Assembly: GCA_008000375.1 (NCBI GenBank)
Contig: SMOI01000142.1
Coordinates: forward strand, 15,594 to 57,478
Direction: 5' to 3'
Source: Poteriospumella lacustris
Taxonomy: Eukaryota > Sar > Chrysophyceae > Chromulinales > Dinobryaceae
Length of the DNA: 41,885 nucleotides
A program made the translations under genes and the position numbers. Of this stretch, positions 9,628-21,423 are shown piece by piece; within the stretch, counting starts at the first letter, position 1, and every line of letters starts with the position of its first letter. The notes below the pieces were generated by a model, which had not been told where the DNA came from, searched no databases, and worked only from the letters and a program-made list of their open reading frames with translations.

Positions 9628-11142
9628 ATGGCGAGTAAGAAGTATTTGACAGTATTGAAAGCGTCGATTCTGTCGGTGACGATTACCGCTTTTGTGATTT
9701 GGATGCTTCAAGCTCATCTGCAGTTGTACTATCTATTGTTTATTCTGGATATTGACAGTCCAAAGTCATGGTTCAATGATGAAATGGAAGTCGTGTCTGT
9801 CAACGTGAGACAAGGGCGAGGGTCTCCCTCTCCCATCGTTGTGCTGCCCAATCTCCAACCCCGTCATGATACAGCAGCGTGGTTGGTGCTCACTGATGAC
9901 TGTGTGATGCCCTCAATGGAGAATCACGAGTTTATCCTGCCTTCCTCTTCTTCGTTGGAACAATGGAAGGTGGCAACACTGGACAGAGCCTGTTCTGACA
10001 CTGAAGCACAGTGGTCGGTCGTAGAGTTCTCACCCATCTCGATTCTACCCGACGTCTTCACCACCACAACAGACGCGCGGCCTCACTACCGAGGAAGCAT
10101 TCATTTGATCAATATCTCGCCCTTTCATGCAGAAGCAACCGCCGCGTTTGAAGCCTCCACAAAGATATCGAGGCGCCTCCGCGCTGCCTTTGAGACGAAT
10201 CTTCATTTCGCTCATTATCCGAAGCCTCTCGTTGACATCCGCATCAAGCGCTATGATTGGCCAATGGAGTGGGCACTAAATAGTAGTATAACTGAAATAG
10301 GAGCCCATTGCGAGTCCATCGTGGCGTCGTTTATCGACCGAACGTTCGTCACTCGCGACGATGTCTTCGTTCTCATCGCACCAGTCGCGGCCATTGACGC
10401 AGAACCTGTTCTTCGAATTCTTTCAACCAACGCCAACAATCACACCAATAGGATGTACATGGTTCTAGTACAGGAAGCCAACGACGATGGATCAGCGGTG
10501 ATCGCGTCGTTGGCACGCAGCATCGTACGCAGCGATGTGCTCACGTCGTCGATGGTATCGCTAGTCGCTGCCATCCCCACCCTTTCAGAGTCGTTCGCGA
10601 TGGAAGTCTCGTCATCGTTGTCGCAATCCAACGTGTCAGTGGCAGAGCTGCGACTTGAGGCCTTCGTACGCGAGTCTCGAGTGCGGCGCGTTGTCGCAGA
10701 GCACATGCGAGAGGTGCAAGCGACGGTGCTCGCGGCCCCGTGGAAGCTTCTCGTGCTGCCCCTTGACTCGATCCATCGCATTAATCCCTTCGTAGCGTCG
10801 CTCGTCCTTTTTCAATCTCAAGCACGCAGCGTGGTCGTGAATGTCGATGACATCGAAGTGGGCAGTACGTGGCAGACGACGGCGTTGTTGCAGCACTTGC
10901 TTGACGTTGGTGCCGATGCCGCTGCCATCGCGGCTTCGAGCCACCTGCAGTTGGACGTTGCAGCGCTTGAAGCCATCGCAACACTATTCGCTGAAGTGCG
11001 TAGTTTCCTGTTTGTGGCCGTGCCGACACTGTCGTCGTTGCCGCAGTATTGGTTTGTGGTCTTCGGTCCGTTCTGGTTCCCTCTGATGGTGCCGGTGCAG
11101 CGACTGCTGTCCCATGCGATCGACGTCGTGTTCGCCACGTAG
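9628..11142 (+). CDS. Membrane protein, possibly PIG-S-like GPI transamidase subunit
   Basis: Intron-free gene of 504 residues starting at the first ATG in its frame; the frame is open upstream only with a GTG. A hydrophobic segment at about residues 10-35 looks like a signal anchor. The middle is a large lumenal-type region with several possible N-glycosylation sites. The last 35 residues (QYWFVVFGPFWFPLMVPVQRLL) form a second membrane span. This two-anchor layout, and a helix then a Pro-Leu stretch just before a Pro-rich final span, resembles PIG-S (Gpi17), a subunit of the ER enzyme that attaches GPI anchors. The central region does not give a clear match by eye, so the call is tentative. 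Codon use shifts to higher GC towards the 3' end. Confidence 0.4.
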   Translation: MASKKYLTVLKASILSVTITAFVIWMLQAHLQLYYLLFILDIDSPKSWFNDEMEVVSVNVRQGRGSPSPIVVLPNLQPRHDTAAWLVLTDDCVMPSMENHEFILPSSSSLEQWKVATLDRACSDTEAQWSVVEFSPISILPDVFTTTTDARPHYRGSIHLINISPFHAEATAAFEASTKISRRLRAAFETNLHFAHYPKPLVDIRIKRYDWPMEWALNSSITEIGAHCESIVASFIDRTFVTRDDVFVLIAPVAAIDAEPVLRILSTNANNHTNRMYMVLVQEANDDGSAVIASLARSIVRSDVLTSSMVSLVAAIPTLSESFAMEVSSSLSQSNVSVAELRLEAFVRESRVRRVVAEHMREVQATVLAAPWKLLVLPLDSIHRINPFVASLVLFQSQARSVVVNVDDIEVGSTWQTTALLQHLLDVGADAAAIAASSHLQLDVAALEAIATLFAEVRSFLFVAVPTLSSLPQYWFVVFGPFWFPLMVPVQRLLSHAIDVVFAT

Positions 11143-11660
11143 CCATGTTCGTTCCTTCTGTTTATACCTGTAAATACAACTCACGAAAGGCGAGCACCAG
11201 GAGACGTGTTGGCAAAGGGAGAGCCGGTTGGTAGTTGCGTTTGGCAGGCTTACACACATACACAGCCACAGCATCGACACGCCACCTACCGAGTGCGAGC
11301 CCAGCCATATCCATCGCCCCACACAGACACGGACCCATGCACCCACGCCCCGTTGAGATAACAACAAAAGAGAAACCAGGCGGAAGCGCAGCACCCGTAC
11401 CACCATAACCATCACACACAAACGCACACGCACAGAGCAAATCAAATACAACGAAAGCCAGCGAGCCAACGGACACATTTCGGGGCGGGGATGGGGACGG
11501 AAAGCCCACACGAAAACGCTGCAGTCTCCATCTCTCCCCACCTCTCGCTCCCTCCGCCTTTTTGCCACGTCGCGTCCGCCGATTCGTTGTGTGTGCCCAC
11601 TCGTCTGGCGAACTATCTTACATTCTATATTCGTTGGGGGGAGCCCACGCCGCCACAACG
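11143..11660. other. Convergent 3' gap, no gene seen
   Basis: This 518-nt gap lies between two stops on opposite strands. It has CA/CG-rich low-complexity sequence such as cacacatacacagccacagc and cacacacaaacgcacacgcac. No RNA gene or coding frame is supported. Confidence 0.5.
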
Positions 11661-13035
11661 TTAATGCTGCTTCTTTCCCTCGACATAGAAGGACTTCAAC
11701 AGAAAGTTGACCAAGAAATCGTAGACGTTGAACGCCACGATCGACACTGGCAAGTTCAGCGCCAAAAACACCAACGACAAGACAATCTGCCAGGGCGCAC
11801 GTACACTGCGTCGTCGAATGCCCTGGTCATACCACCGGGTCAAATCATGGACGACCGCTTCGATTTGATTGTTGATTTCCATCTCTTGACGTGCGCGTTG
11901 TCCCATTTGTTGACGCAACGCGTCGTCTCGACGTAACTGCGTCACGTACGTGACGAAGGCGGATACATCGCCTGGTGGGAACAAGAAGCCATGCTCACCA
12001 TGTTTGACGGTGTCTTGAAAGCCCTGTGTATTGGGTACCACGACGGGGATACTGCCGGCGAAGGCTTCCAAGACTGTGTTGCCCAGCGTCTCGAAGACCG
12101 ATCCAGACACGTGCAAGTCACTGGAGGCGTAGACTTCGCCCAGTTCCCAATGATCCAAGAAGCGTGGCCGACAGTAAATACCACGTTCGGCACCATGCAA
12201 TTGCGCATATTTATGCGCACTGGGGCCATCCCCCACGAGCGCCAGATAGATTTGTCGGTTGTTGACTTTCGCCTGCTGCCGCATGATCTCGAGGCCCTGG
12301 ACCAAGACATCGATGCGCTTCTCCGTCGACAAACGTCCCGCATAGACCAACAGGAAGCCATCTTCATCCCCAAACATCAATTCTCGTCGTAACACTTGTG
12401 ATCGACGAGCGGGAGAGAACGTGGTACAATCGACGGCGGTGCGAATGATATGTTCGGTGGGGACGAATTGCCGCTTCAGTTTGCGTTGAAAGGACAACGA
12501 CGTCGTCGCGGCGGAATCCAAGACCCAGGTATCCCCCGCTTCTTTGTACATCACCATGGCCTGTTGGATAAAGAAGCCATTGTGGGACTTGATCAAGTCG
12601 ATGATATCGGTGTGATACGACGCGACAATCGGAATGCCCAACAGCAGCGCCGCGCACTCAAAGACTTGTGAAATACCATCCGCAACAATGTGCAATACCT
12701 ATAGGCATAGGCGGTCAGATCAGACAACAAACAGCGGTTGAGATGGCCACGTGTTTGCAGCTTACATCGGGTTTGAAGCGTTGCAACGCGCGGTAAATGG
12801 TGAAGAATGCATTCAAGGTCACACGAGCGACCTTTTTATCCGGATACGATGGGAAAAACATGTGATCAACAGTGACGATGACCGTATCTCGAGGAACATT
12901 TTGAGGATTGGGCTCCAACGTGAACAGCATCGTGGGATGTCCTTGTCGGGACATCTCGTGCAAGATACCCGTGAACCGACGACACACGCCATCAATAGAT
13001 GGGGCAATGGAGTGCGAATAGACTGCAATACGCAT
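11661..13035 (-). CDS. GT4-family glycosyltransferase, SQD2-like, with C-terminal membrane anchor
   Basis: Two exons, 13035-12766 and 12698-11661, with a 67-nt intron (gtaagc...tatag); product 435 residues. The N-terminal half begins MRIAVYSHSIAPSIDGVCRRF, a typical GT4 acceptor-side fold, with the RFKPDVLHIVADG segment rebuilt at the splice junction. Further on are VASYHTD, VYAGRLSTEKRIDVLV, LVGDGPS and the donor-binding E-x7-E motif (FETLGNTVLEAFAG). The overall pattern resembles the plant/cyanobacterial sulfoquinovosyltransferase SQD2 and related diacylglycerol or phosphatidylinositol glycosyltransferases. Residues about 398-422 form a hydrophobic segment that should anchor it in a membrane, and the protein ends basic (EGKKQH). 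The donor sugar cannot be read from sequence. A glycolipid-making role is likely but not proven. Confidence 0.8.
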
Positions 13036-13656
13036 GATTCCCAGATAGTTCTTCGATCAATACACGTGAAGAAACAAGCACAAACCAATGGGAACGCAGT
13101 ATCTATCAAAGGCGATAGGGACGATCTCCAGCAACAACTACCCGAATTGCACGCGTCGATTGGAAAACACACTATCACTTCAAAAGAGGATCGTTGTTTT
13201 CTAGAAAGACAGGTGCCGATTGCCATGCGAATCAAGTCGTTCGTTGGTCGGGCAGTTTGGTCCGGCTACGTCTCGTCACATTTCGAGCGACGACGAGAGC
13301 GACGATGATGCGACGCGAGAAAAGCGTTTGTGGTGGCCGTTTGGAAACAAGTCGGGTTCCCGGCTTATTTGCTCGCAGTATGTCGCCATGACCCTGCCGT
13401 CTGTGCGTGTGTCGGCGTCTCTGCCATACGAACGTAACGAAAGACGAAGAGGAGAAGAACATGAATAAAAACGACGAGTATAAAGTTAGCTTTAGTCAAT
13501 GTGGATTCTGATTCATCCGAACAGGGTGTCTTTTGATTTGTTCTCTTCGAGACATCGGCAGCTATGAGTGAGACGTACGTAGGGAGGGGACGAGAATATA
13601 TGCAACGCCGCCAGGTACAACACACAGACACGATGTAAGCCTGTGTATCTCTTGCT
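13036..13656. other. Gap between two minus-strand genes
   Basis: These 621 nt hold the upstream region of the glycosyltransferase and the 3' region of the next minus-strand gene. Frames on both strands are short shadows without family resemblance, and no RNA gene or repeat stands out. Confidence 0.5.
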
Positions 13657-14415
13657 TTATCTGTTGGAAAAGTCGAATTTGCGAGCTTCACGATCGGCCT
13701 TGACAGGATCGACGCTCTTTGTTTCTCGTAGGGCCCGTTTTAAACTGCGGTACAGCGACGAGTCCTCGCCTTCGGTTTCTGCTAAAATGCGCATTTGCTC
13801 TTCAAGAGCGGTAATGCATGTCTTTTGAATACGCTCGCTGCTCCATTGAGAGATATTCTTCAACGAAGGGCAGGTGTCCTTGTTTCGGCTGTCCAAAATT
13901 TTCCCCAGATTTTCGCTCTACAAACGACGAAAACGCATGGTTGCACGTGAGAATATTACTTCCCAAACTCTCAAAATGAAGATACTTACACTTGTGCAGA
14001 TGAAAACACCAGGGAAGCCGTCCAGTGCTTCATAGCCAGCAGGTGGGGCGCCAATATCTTCCGGTTTTGGCCACGTGATAGCGTACCACCAACGGCACAG
14101 CAAGCGTTGTACCATTTGACCTTTGTCTGTTTCATAAAAGTCAATGCTATATTGAGCAGAGCTGGAAGACGATGTTCGTGACGAAGTTGGTTTGGAAGAT
14201 GATGAAGATGTCTTCGTAGACGAAGACTTTTCTTCCTTGACGGCCGGCTTCTTCGCCGTCGCGACAGGCTCTGTTTTGACTTTCTTTGCTGGTGGCACAT
14301 CATCCTTTTCCTTCTTCTTCTGTGCACTGGAGATGGCTTCAGCGGAGACCTGGGCCTTGCGCTTTCGAATTAGCTCCATCAACGGCTTGTCATCATCACT
14401 ATCGCTGGCAGACAT
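13657..14415 (-). CDS. Conserved-looking nuclear protein of unknown function
   Basis: Two exons, 14415-13990 and 13917-13657, with a 72-nt intron (gtaagt...tttgtag); product 228 residues. The first half is Lys/Ser-rich and probably disordered, with basic clusters (IRKRKAQ, PPAKKVK) that look like nuclear localisation signals and an SSSSK-type run. The second half (from about residue 88) looks folded: CRWWYAITWP, then GYEALDGFPGVFICTS, SENLGKILDSR and a charged helical end. I do not recognise the family. The aromatic, invariant-looking GYEALDGFPGVFIC block suggests a small binding module rather than an enzyme. The Lys/Ser-rich N-terminus and the divergent partner gene give no further clue. Confidence 0.7.
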
Positions 14416-14886
14416 CGTTTATATGTATGGCCGATGGAGCGGCAAATCTTCCAAACAGGAATTGAAGTAAGATGAGTGTGAAAGGAGACTATACTCTTTC
14501 ATATATGGATCGAAATGGGTCAACTGTTGGTCTTGTCAACTCAAACGAATCGATCAAGTGGAGAGTGGTCCAAAAAAAGACACATTTCCGGGAAAAACTG
14601 GAAACTCGCCCTGAATAACTGGAAAACCGACATCCATTTCCGAGTTGATCTTATAAACTCGAGGTGCAGGCATTGGCATCGCTCCAATAACGTTGGCAGA
14701 CGAGGATCTCTTGAGTGCGATAAGACAAGAGGATCAGCGATATTCGTGTGAATATCTCAATGATCTTAGGACGTGGTTGCGCACAATCAGAGGCAGTTTT
14801 TTCTCCCGCTTTGTGATTGCAATCCATCGTAAACGCGAATTTCATTTTCCATTCTACATTTGAAGTGAGCGAAATCGTCGGAAAAA
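14416..14886. promoter_or_regulatory. Divergent upstream region of the unknown nuclear protein and AP-1 mu
   Basis: 471 nt between two genes pointing away from each other. It should hold both promoters. No named element is visible, and no coding frame is credible. Confidence 0.4.
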
Positions 14887-16323
14887 ATGGTGGCCAGTGC
14901 GATTTTCATCATGGATACCAAGGGCAAGGTGATCATTGCCCGCAACTATCGTGGTGATATTCCCATGAGCGTTGCTGACCGGTATGTCATTGCATTGCAC
15001 GTGTTGGGAATAGGCAAATGAGAAATGACGTTGGGTGTTGCGCTGTTTAGATTTTCCTTGATCATTCAAGAGAAGGAGGAGAGCGAGTTGCGTCCCGTCT
15101 TCACCGAAGAAGGCATCACTTTCGTCTACACCAAATGCAACAACTTGATTTTCATGGCAGTGACAAAGCGCAACTCCAACATAACACTGATATTGTTCTT
15201 CTTGTACAAACTCATGAATGTCTTCAAAGACTATTTCGGAGAAATCGAAGAAGAGAGTATCCGGGACAACTTCGTGGTCGTCTACGAATTGTTGGATGAA
15301 ACGATGGATTTTGGCTATCCCCAGACCTGCGAATCAAAGATTTTGCGAGAGTAAGTTTTGTTTTTTTGTGCTTCTTGCTGGCGTCTCTGTGTTGACGGCG
15401 ATGCTAATCGGGGTCATTATGTTGCTGTGGATTGTTTCACCAGGGTTATCACACAAGAGAGTAATCGTATGGAAAATGCTCCTCGACCTCCTATTGCCCT
15501 GACGAATGCCGTCTCATGGCGTTCGGAGGGTATCAAGCATCGCAAGAACGAGATCTTCTTGGATGTCATTGAGAAATTGAACCTGTTGGTATCCTCCAAT
15601 GGCACCGTGTTGCATTCGGAAATCATGGGTTCTGTTCAAATGAAGTCCTTCTTGTCGGGTATGCCTGAATTGAAGTTGGGTTTGAACGACAAGTTGATGT
15701 TTGAAGCCACGGGCCGTTCATCTACTCGTGTGAAATCGGTGGAACTGGAAGACATCAAATTTCATCAATGTGTGCGCTTGGCGCGTTTCGAAAACGACCG
15801 AACCATTTCCTTTATCCCTCCGGATGGTGAATTTGAATTGATGTCGTATCGCTTGTCGACGCAAGTGAAGCCATTGATTTGGGTGGAAACGGTTGTGGAG
15901 AAGCATTCACATAGTCGTGTGGAGTATATGGTGAAGGCCAAGTCACAGTTCAAGGCTCGGTCGATGGCGAACAATGTGGAAATCATTATTCCGGTCCCAC
16001 ATGATGTGGATTCACCCTCCTTCAAAGCATCCATTGGTACTGTCACATATTATCCTGATCGCAATGCGATTGTTTGGACGATCAAGCAATTCACGGGTTC
16101 GAAAGAATACTTGATGCGTGCGCATTTTGGTTTGCCGTCGATCACGGCGGATGAAGGCGATTCTTGGAAGGCCCCCATCGAAGTTAAGTTCGAAATTCCT
16201 TATTTCACAGTATCGGGCTTGCAAGTACGTTACTTGAAGATCATTGAAAAGTCAGGATACCAAGCGTTGCCTTGGGTTCGATATATCACCATGAACGGCA
16301 ACTACCAACTACGTATGGCGTAG
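14887..16323 (+). CDS. AP-1 clathrin adaptor complex subunit mu
   Basis: Three exons, 14887-14981, 15051-15350 and 15444-16323, with introns of 69 and 93 nt; product 424 residues, the usual length for AP-1 mu. The N-terminal longin-type domain (SAIFIMDTKGKVIIARNYRGD, then FLYKLMNVFKDYFGEIEEESIRDNFVVVYELLDE) is followed by a linker (APRPPIALTNAVSWRSEGI) and the mu homology domain, with SGMPELKLGLNDK, VELEDIKFHQCVRLARFENDR, FIPPDGEFELMSYRL, SHSRVEYMVKAKSQFK and the ending EKSGYQALPWVRYIT. The subunit binds YxxPhi sorting signals in cargo tails at the trans-Golgi and endosomes. It is highly conserved here. The next gene encodes an ARF GTPase, the family that recruits AP-1 to membranes. Confidence 0.97.
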
Positions 16324-16865
16324 AAGCACACCTCCCCTGGTGGGGGATACCCATGCGTAGGTTTCATTTTCGTAAGAGTAGGCGAGTTCTTCACTGTAGT
16401 GTAAAGTGGGAATGGATATATAAGTAAACAGAGCAATCACTGGTCAGTGCGGAGTTGGCTCATTCAGCCTGAAGAGTTGTCATCGTCATTGACTGTGGAA
16501 AGTGTCGGTCTCAGCAAGTGTGGTTCCCCACGCACAGAGTGTCGACCTACAGTTTTGTCCAACACGATATCTCCTGCAAAGAGTGAGATAGAAAGAGCTG
16601 TCATAAAGGAGGATAATTAGCTCGCTTAGAGGTAGGTTGGGTGGTGCTCAATATCTGACAAAACTTTTGGCTATGGGTGAGGGGCGAATGGCGGCGGACA
16701 CGCTTCGCACACGTGTGTCTCAAAACAGTACGCGACTGTGTCAAAGCACACGTTTGTATCGCGTGAAACTCCGAAGATGAGAGTGGCATTTTCTTACTAA
16801 TTAGTCCTTTACGCACTACATAGATGAGAGAAGAGCACAAGAAAAGCCACGTTGTAAGTGTTTAG

Positions 16866-16895
<30 letters not shown>
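16324..16895. other. Convergent 3' gap between AP-1 mu and ARF
   Basis: 572 nt with both 3' untranslated regions. Apart from the intron-like stretch next to the ARF stop, I see no gene, RNA or repeat. Confidence 0.55.
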
Positions 16896-17657
<762 letters not shown>

Positions 17658-18284
17658 TTTCTACAAATTTATCTTTGATCGAAAACTAACAAAAGAGCTG
17701 ATTCTGCGAGTGAAATATAATCGATGAAAACTACTTGAAGGCTCCGGTAAAGGAAGATCACAAGTAGACTCTTTGATTGAGAATCGAAAGAATTGATTTA
17801 TACTTCGTTAGAGAATGATCTGATGGTTAGATTCCGCTTGCTCATCACACAAAAAGTTGGCAGCAATCCGAGAACGAGAAGGATCACAGCCAGCTTCGGA
17901 CCGAGGACACAAAGCCGACAAAAGTCTCCGAACAGTGGCAAGAGTGCCCGTGACACAGGGAAGGCCGGACAGGACTTTGGCGTTTCTGTTCTAGAATACA
18001 GTAACAAAACTCTCTCAATATAACACAAATATCTTGCATACACCTCACAATACTTGTACATTGATACGCGGTCAACAAACGCGTATCTTGAAACGGCAGA
18101 AACGACTTTTTGCTGTTCTCAGCGTTCGATCCAACCTCCTCCCGATCATCGTCGTCATGTCTGACTAAAACTGCTGCCAGTTCCAGTTCGGCATGTGAAA
18201 GCTCTTACTTGCAATCAGATATGAAGAGGGATAAAGGATAAAGTCTTTGATCAGATAGGATTTCCCAGTCAACATAAGAAAAGG
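17658..18284. promoter_or_regulatory. Divergent upstream region of ARF and the CN-hydrolase gene
   Basis: 627 nt between two genes pointing away from each other, expected to hold both promoters. Frames at about 17793-18078 on both strands overlap each other and show no domain. A partly inverted pair, gatacgcg ... cgcgtatc, sits at about 18063-18089. Confidence 0.4.
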
Positions 18285-19937
18285 ATGCAAACGAAGGAAG
18301 CCTCTTCAAGTCCATATGGCTCTTTGCTGTCTCCCCAACATGACAACCTCGAGGCGCAGGAGTATCACACCGCTGGGGTGGAATCGACAGAACACCCAGC
18401 CAACTCCTCCATGGACTTCTTCGTCTGGTTGGTGGTGTATTTAGTGTTGTCTTCACTTGGCGGAGGATTTGGTAACAGCTTAGAGCCTGTCACAATATTG
18501 ACATTCATCAGCTACGCCAGCGTTGTGCAATATTTCCATCATTTGTATCGCAATGAATCCTGTCTGGATCTCCGCAATAAAGCTTGGTATTGGATCGTCT
18601 TTTGGGTGTTTCAAGCCTTAGGCTTCTGCTTAGGCTTTTCCAGCATTTTCGGTGATGGTGCGTTGAATGTGTTCATCACCTTCTGTGCCGGGCTATTGCT
18701 GTGGCTGTTAATCCTGACCTTGGTCATCGTACCGTACCTTCAATTTGAATTCTACTTCCCGCAGAATCGATGGGGTGTTGTGGTCTTTGCTGTCTTGCAG
18801 ACGACGGTTGCTTGTTCGTTGGTGGGCAATCTGCTGAGCACGTTCGTGGTGCCGGGCAACGCGGTGCTGGATTACCTGCCGTTGCGACAGGTCGCGTTTT
18901 TCTTGGGCATCTACGGCGTGAACTTCACCGCCATTTTGATGGCCATCTTTATTCCTTATCTTGCGAAGAAAGTGCCAACCATCGGCGTGCAGCGATGTCT
19001 CACGATCGCTCAGTACTTCGGTGGCAGTTTGGTCGTGGCCTTCGTCGTCACGGGCTTTCTCATCCAATCGCAATATCTTTATCAAATCAACGGATTGGAT
19101 TTAGTGCGTCCGTCTATTCAAGTCTCCTGCGTCAATGCACAGAGCATTGAATTCCAAACACAGGACTGGTACACGCTGTGGAATCAAACACAATCGCGTA
19201 TTGTGCAAGGCGATGCCATCGTGCTCATGACCGAAGAAGCGATGCTGCTAAAGAACGATGCACAAGTGACGGCAGCTATGGATTTAGCACAATCCATTGT
19301 GCAACAGACAACACTGGCGAAGGGAGCTCTGGTGGGCTTCACATACGTTCTCTTTGAGCCCGGTGCGACCATGGGAACGAATCGTTTCGTGTTGATCTCG
19401 TCGGAGAATGGCGGAACACTCTTATGGAACTACGCCAAGTCTCATCCGGTACCCATCGTCGAATACAACATCACGGCGGGGTCTCCCGTGTTACCCACCG
19501 CGTCGAGTGCCTATGGCAAGTTGGGAGGCGCGATCTGTTTCGATTTGGACTTCCCGCAGTTCATCGCGCAAGCCGGACGTGCCCAAGTCGATCTCTTGTT
19601 GCAACCCAGTTGGACGTGGAATGCCATCTTGACGCGCCATTTCGAAGGAGACGCGGTACGCGCCATTGAAAACGGTTTCACGTTGTTTCGCTGCAGTTCC
19701 GACGGTGAAAGTGGCATCGTCGATCCGTATGGCAAGTTCTTGGCGCGTCAAATCACTGGGATCGACCCGTTGCAGCCCAGTGTCTTCATTCTCCCGTTAC
19801 GATCCCATGTGTCGACGGTTTTCACGTATTTGGGGTTCGTGTTTGAGTATCTGTGTATCGCCGTGTCGGCAGCGGTGTACCTCGTGTTGGGGACGAAGGC
19901 CTTCGCCGGATGGACGTGGGCCGTCCTCCTGGACTAA
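18285..19937 (+). CDS. Membrane-embedded carbon-nitrogen hydrolase, Lnt-like
   Basis: Intron-free gene of 550 residues. Residues 1-42 are polar and cytosolic-looking. From about 43 to 262 there are six or seven hydrophobic segments. Residues about 275-500 form a nitrilase-fold CN-hydrolase domain with the expected triad: Glu in LMTEEAML (about 317), Lys385 in NYAKSHPVP and Cys418 in GGAICFDLDFP. The DLLLQPSWTWN block and RAIENGFTLFRC also match. One further membrane span closes the protein. This layout, membrane bundle plus periplasmic-type CN-hydrolase, is that of bacterial apolipoprotein N-acyltransferase Lnt, and homologues occur in some fungi and protists. The substrate in eukaryotes is uncertain; an acyl transfer on a membrane or secretory protein is the obvious guess. 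Bacterial ancestry is likely. Confidence 0.85.
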   Translation: MQTKEASSSPYGSLLSPQHDNLEAQEYHTAGVESTEHPANSSMDFFVWLVVYLVLSSLGGGFGNSLEPVTILTFISYASVVQYFHHLYRNESCLDLRNKAWYWIVFWVFQALGFCLGFSSIFGDGALNVFITFCAGLLLWLLILTLVIVPYLQFEFYFPQNRWGVVVFAVLQTTVACSLVGNLLSTFVVPGNAVLDYLPLRQVAFFLGIYGVNFTAILMAIFIPYLAKKVPTIGVQRCLTIAQYFGGSLVVAFVVTGFLIQSQYLYQINGLDLVRPSIQVSCVNAQSIEFQTQDWYTLWNQTQSRIVQGDAIVLMTEEAMLLKNDAQVTAAMDLAQSIVQQTTLAKGALVGFTYVLFEPGATMGTNRFVLISSENGGTLLWNYAKSHPVPIVEYNITAGSPVLPTASSAYGKLGGAICFDLDFPQFIAQAGRAQVDLLLQPSWTWNAILTRHFEGDAVRAIENGFTLFRCSSDGESGIVDPYGKFLARQITGIDPLQPSVFILPLRSHVSTVFTYLGFVFEYLCIAVSAAVYLVLGTKAFAGWTWAVLLD

Positions 19938-21423
19938 TAAACGCACAGTCCGATGTGCCGTGTAGCTGTTGTCTCTGTTCCTATTGTTGCTCACGGTTCG
20001 TGTTGCTGTCGCTGGCGGCGGAACGTGGTGTCTCGCCGTTTCGATGCCACATGCACCTACCCCTACCGTACGCGAGCTCTGTCTGTTGCTGTGTTTTTAT
20101 CTTTCTGTTTCTCCACCGGTGGATACCGTTCCTTTTGACCACCCGTCGTGGAAACCGTGTGTCCTCGTCGTATAAGACACCGTTGTATTGCGTCTGCATC
20201 TGCACCTGTGCACCACACTGCCATTCCACTTGCAGTGCATCTACAGCACGTGCAGCACCGCACATCTACTTGTTGTTTTACTTACTGTACCACTGTAATT
20301 CCACACTGATGCCCCCCCACACTGCTACGACAGCGACTTCTGGTTGTCGGACGTGCACGTACACGTGCCGGACAAGCGCCGATAGGACAGCGATAACCTA
20401 TACCGACGAGGAGCTCATACGAGCCATGTAAACACATTAACCAGTGAGGTGGGTGCAGGTGTCATTCCCAGGTAGACGATGATCGCTTTGAAAAAAGCGT
20501 GAGAGAGGTAAACGGTGAGAGACGTAACGGTGAGAGAAGGGCACAGGCGAGTGGCGCACAGGGAACGGGCGTCCCCCGTGCGGCTCGCCCGTACGGACGG
20601 GGGGAAGGCGGGCTTGACGCTCAGCACGACCCCCCGTTAAAGGATGAAGAACTTACCCGACTTACCTTGGTAACACACACGTCTTGGGAAACCGACCACG
20701 CGAAATACGACCCACAGCGACCACTGCAAACCGGTGCACTACCAAAGACAACGAACGGGGAAAGAAGATATACTCGACGCACATGAAAGATTGACACTCA
20801 ACAGACAACGGGGGACAGATCAGATCGACAGGGCATTGCGGAGCATAGGACACACGCACGCCCGGTGAAGGACGGATGATGACGAGGGAAGGTTGTTGGC
20901 TGCCAGACGAGCCCCGCGCTATCGACGCCAGCAGACTTCAGCACGCAGATCGCACTGACCCATCGCAGGGTCCAACGATCCACTGAAGCCCGCCGGCATC
21001 GCACGCGTCTCATCGACAAACACCACACCACCGACCACGGAAGAAACGCACACACATTGGGCAGTTTCCACAAACGCAGACAGACACTCACCGTAGCGGG
21101 GGAACGATTCCCGTTGGATACTCGTCAGACGCGCCTGCAAATGCGTCGAAGTACCGTTGCAGTGAAGCGACAGCGGCATCTTCGATGTGAATCTGCTTCG
21201 CAAGGAAGCAGAATCAAGACAGCCGCGCACCCCAATGACCGGCGCTTCCACACCGCAGACGTCCGTCCGACAGAGCCTCCAACGCGCCCCCCCCCCCACC
21301 AGCTACGAAGCGAGAAGCCCCACGTACGTTTCTTCGAGTGATACAGGTGGAGGTCCTCCAACCTCCCTACGCCAAGGTTATGCACACGCACACGACACTT
21401 GTATTCAGCGCGAATTCACTTGT
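19938..21423. other. 1.5-kb convergent gap, no gene supported
   Basis: The gap lies between the stops of the CN-hydrolase (plus) and CDC20 (minus). It is rich in CA/CG motifs, holds a nearly repeated ggtgagagacg/ggtgagagaag pair at about 20513-20540 and a C11 run at 21287-21297. Several frames of 60-190 codons exist, but they are Cys/Ser/Arg-rich and overlap on both strands, so none is credible. Confidence 0.5.

Noticed and set aside
19853-20431. 192-codon frame at the 3' end of the CN-hydrolase gene
   Set aside because: It overlaps the real gene in another frame and continues as Cys/Ser/Thr-rich sequence typical of chance frames.
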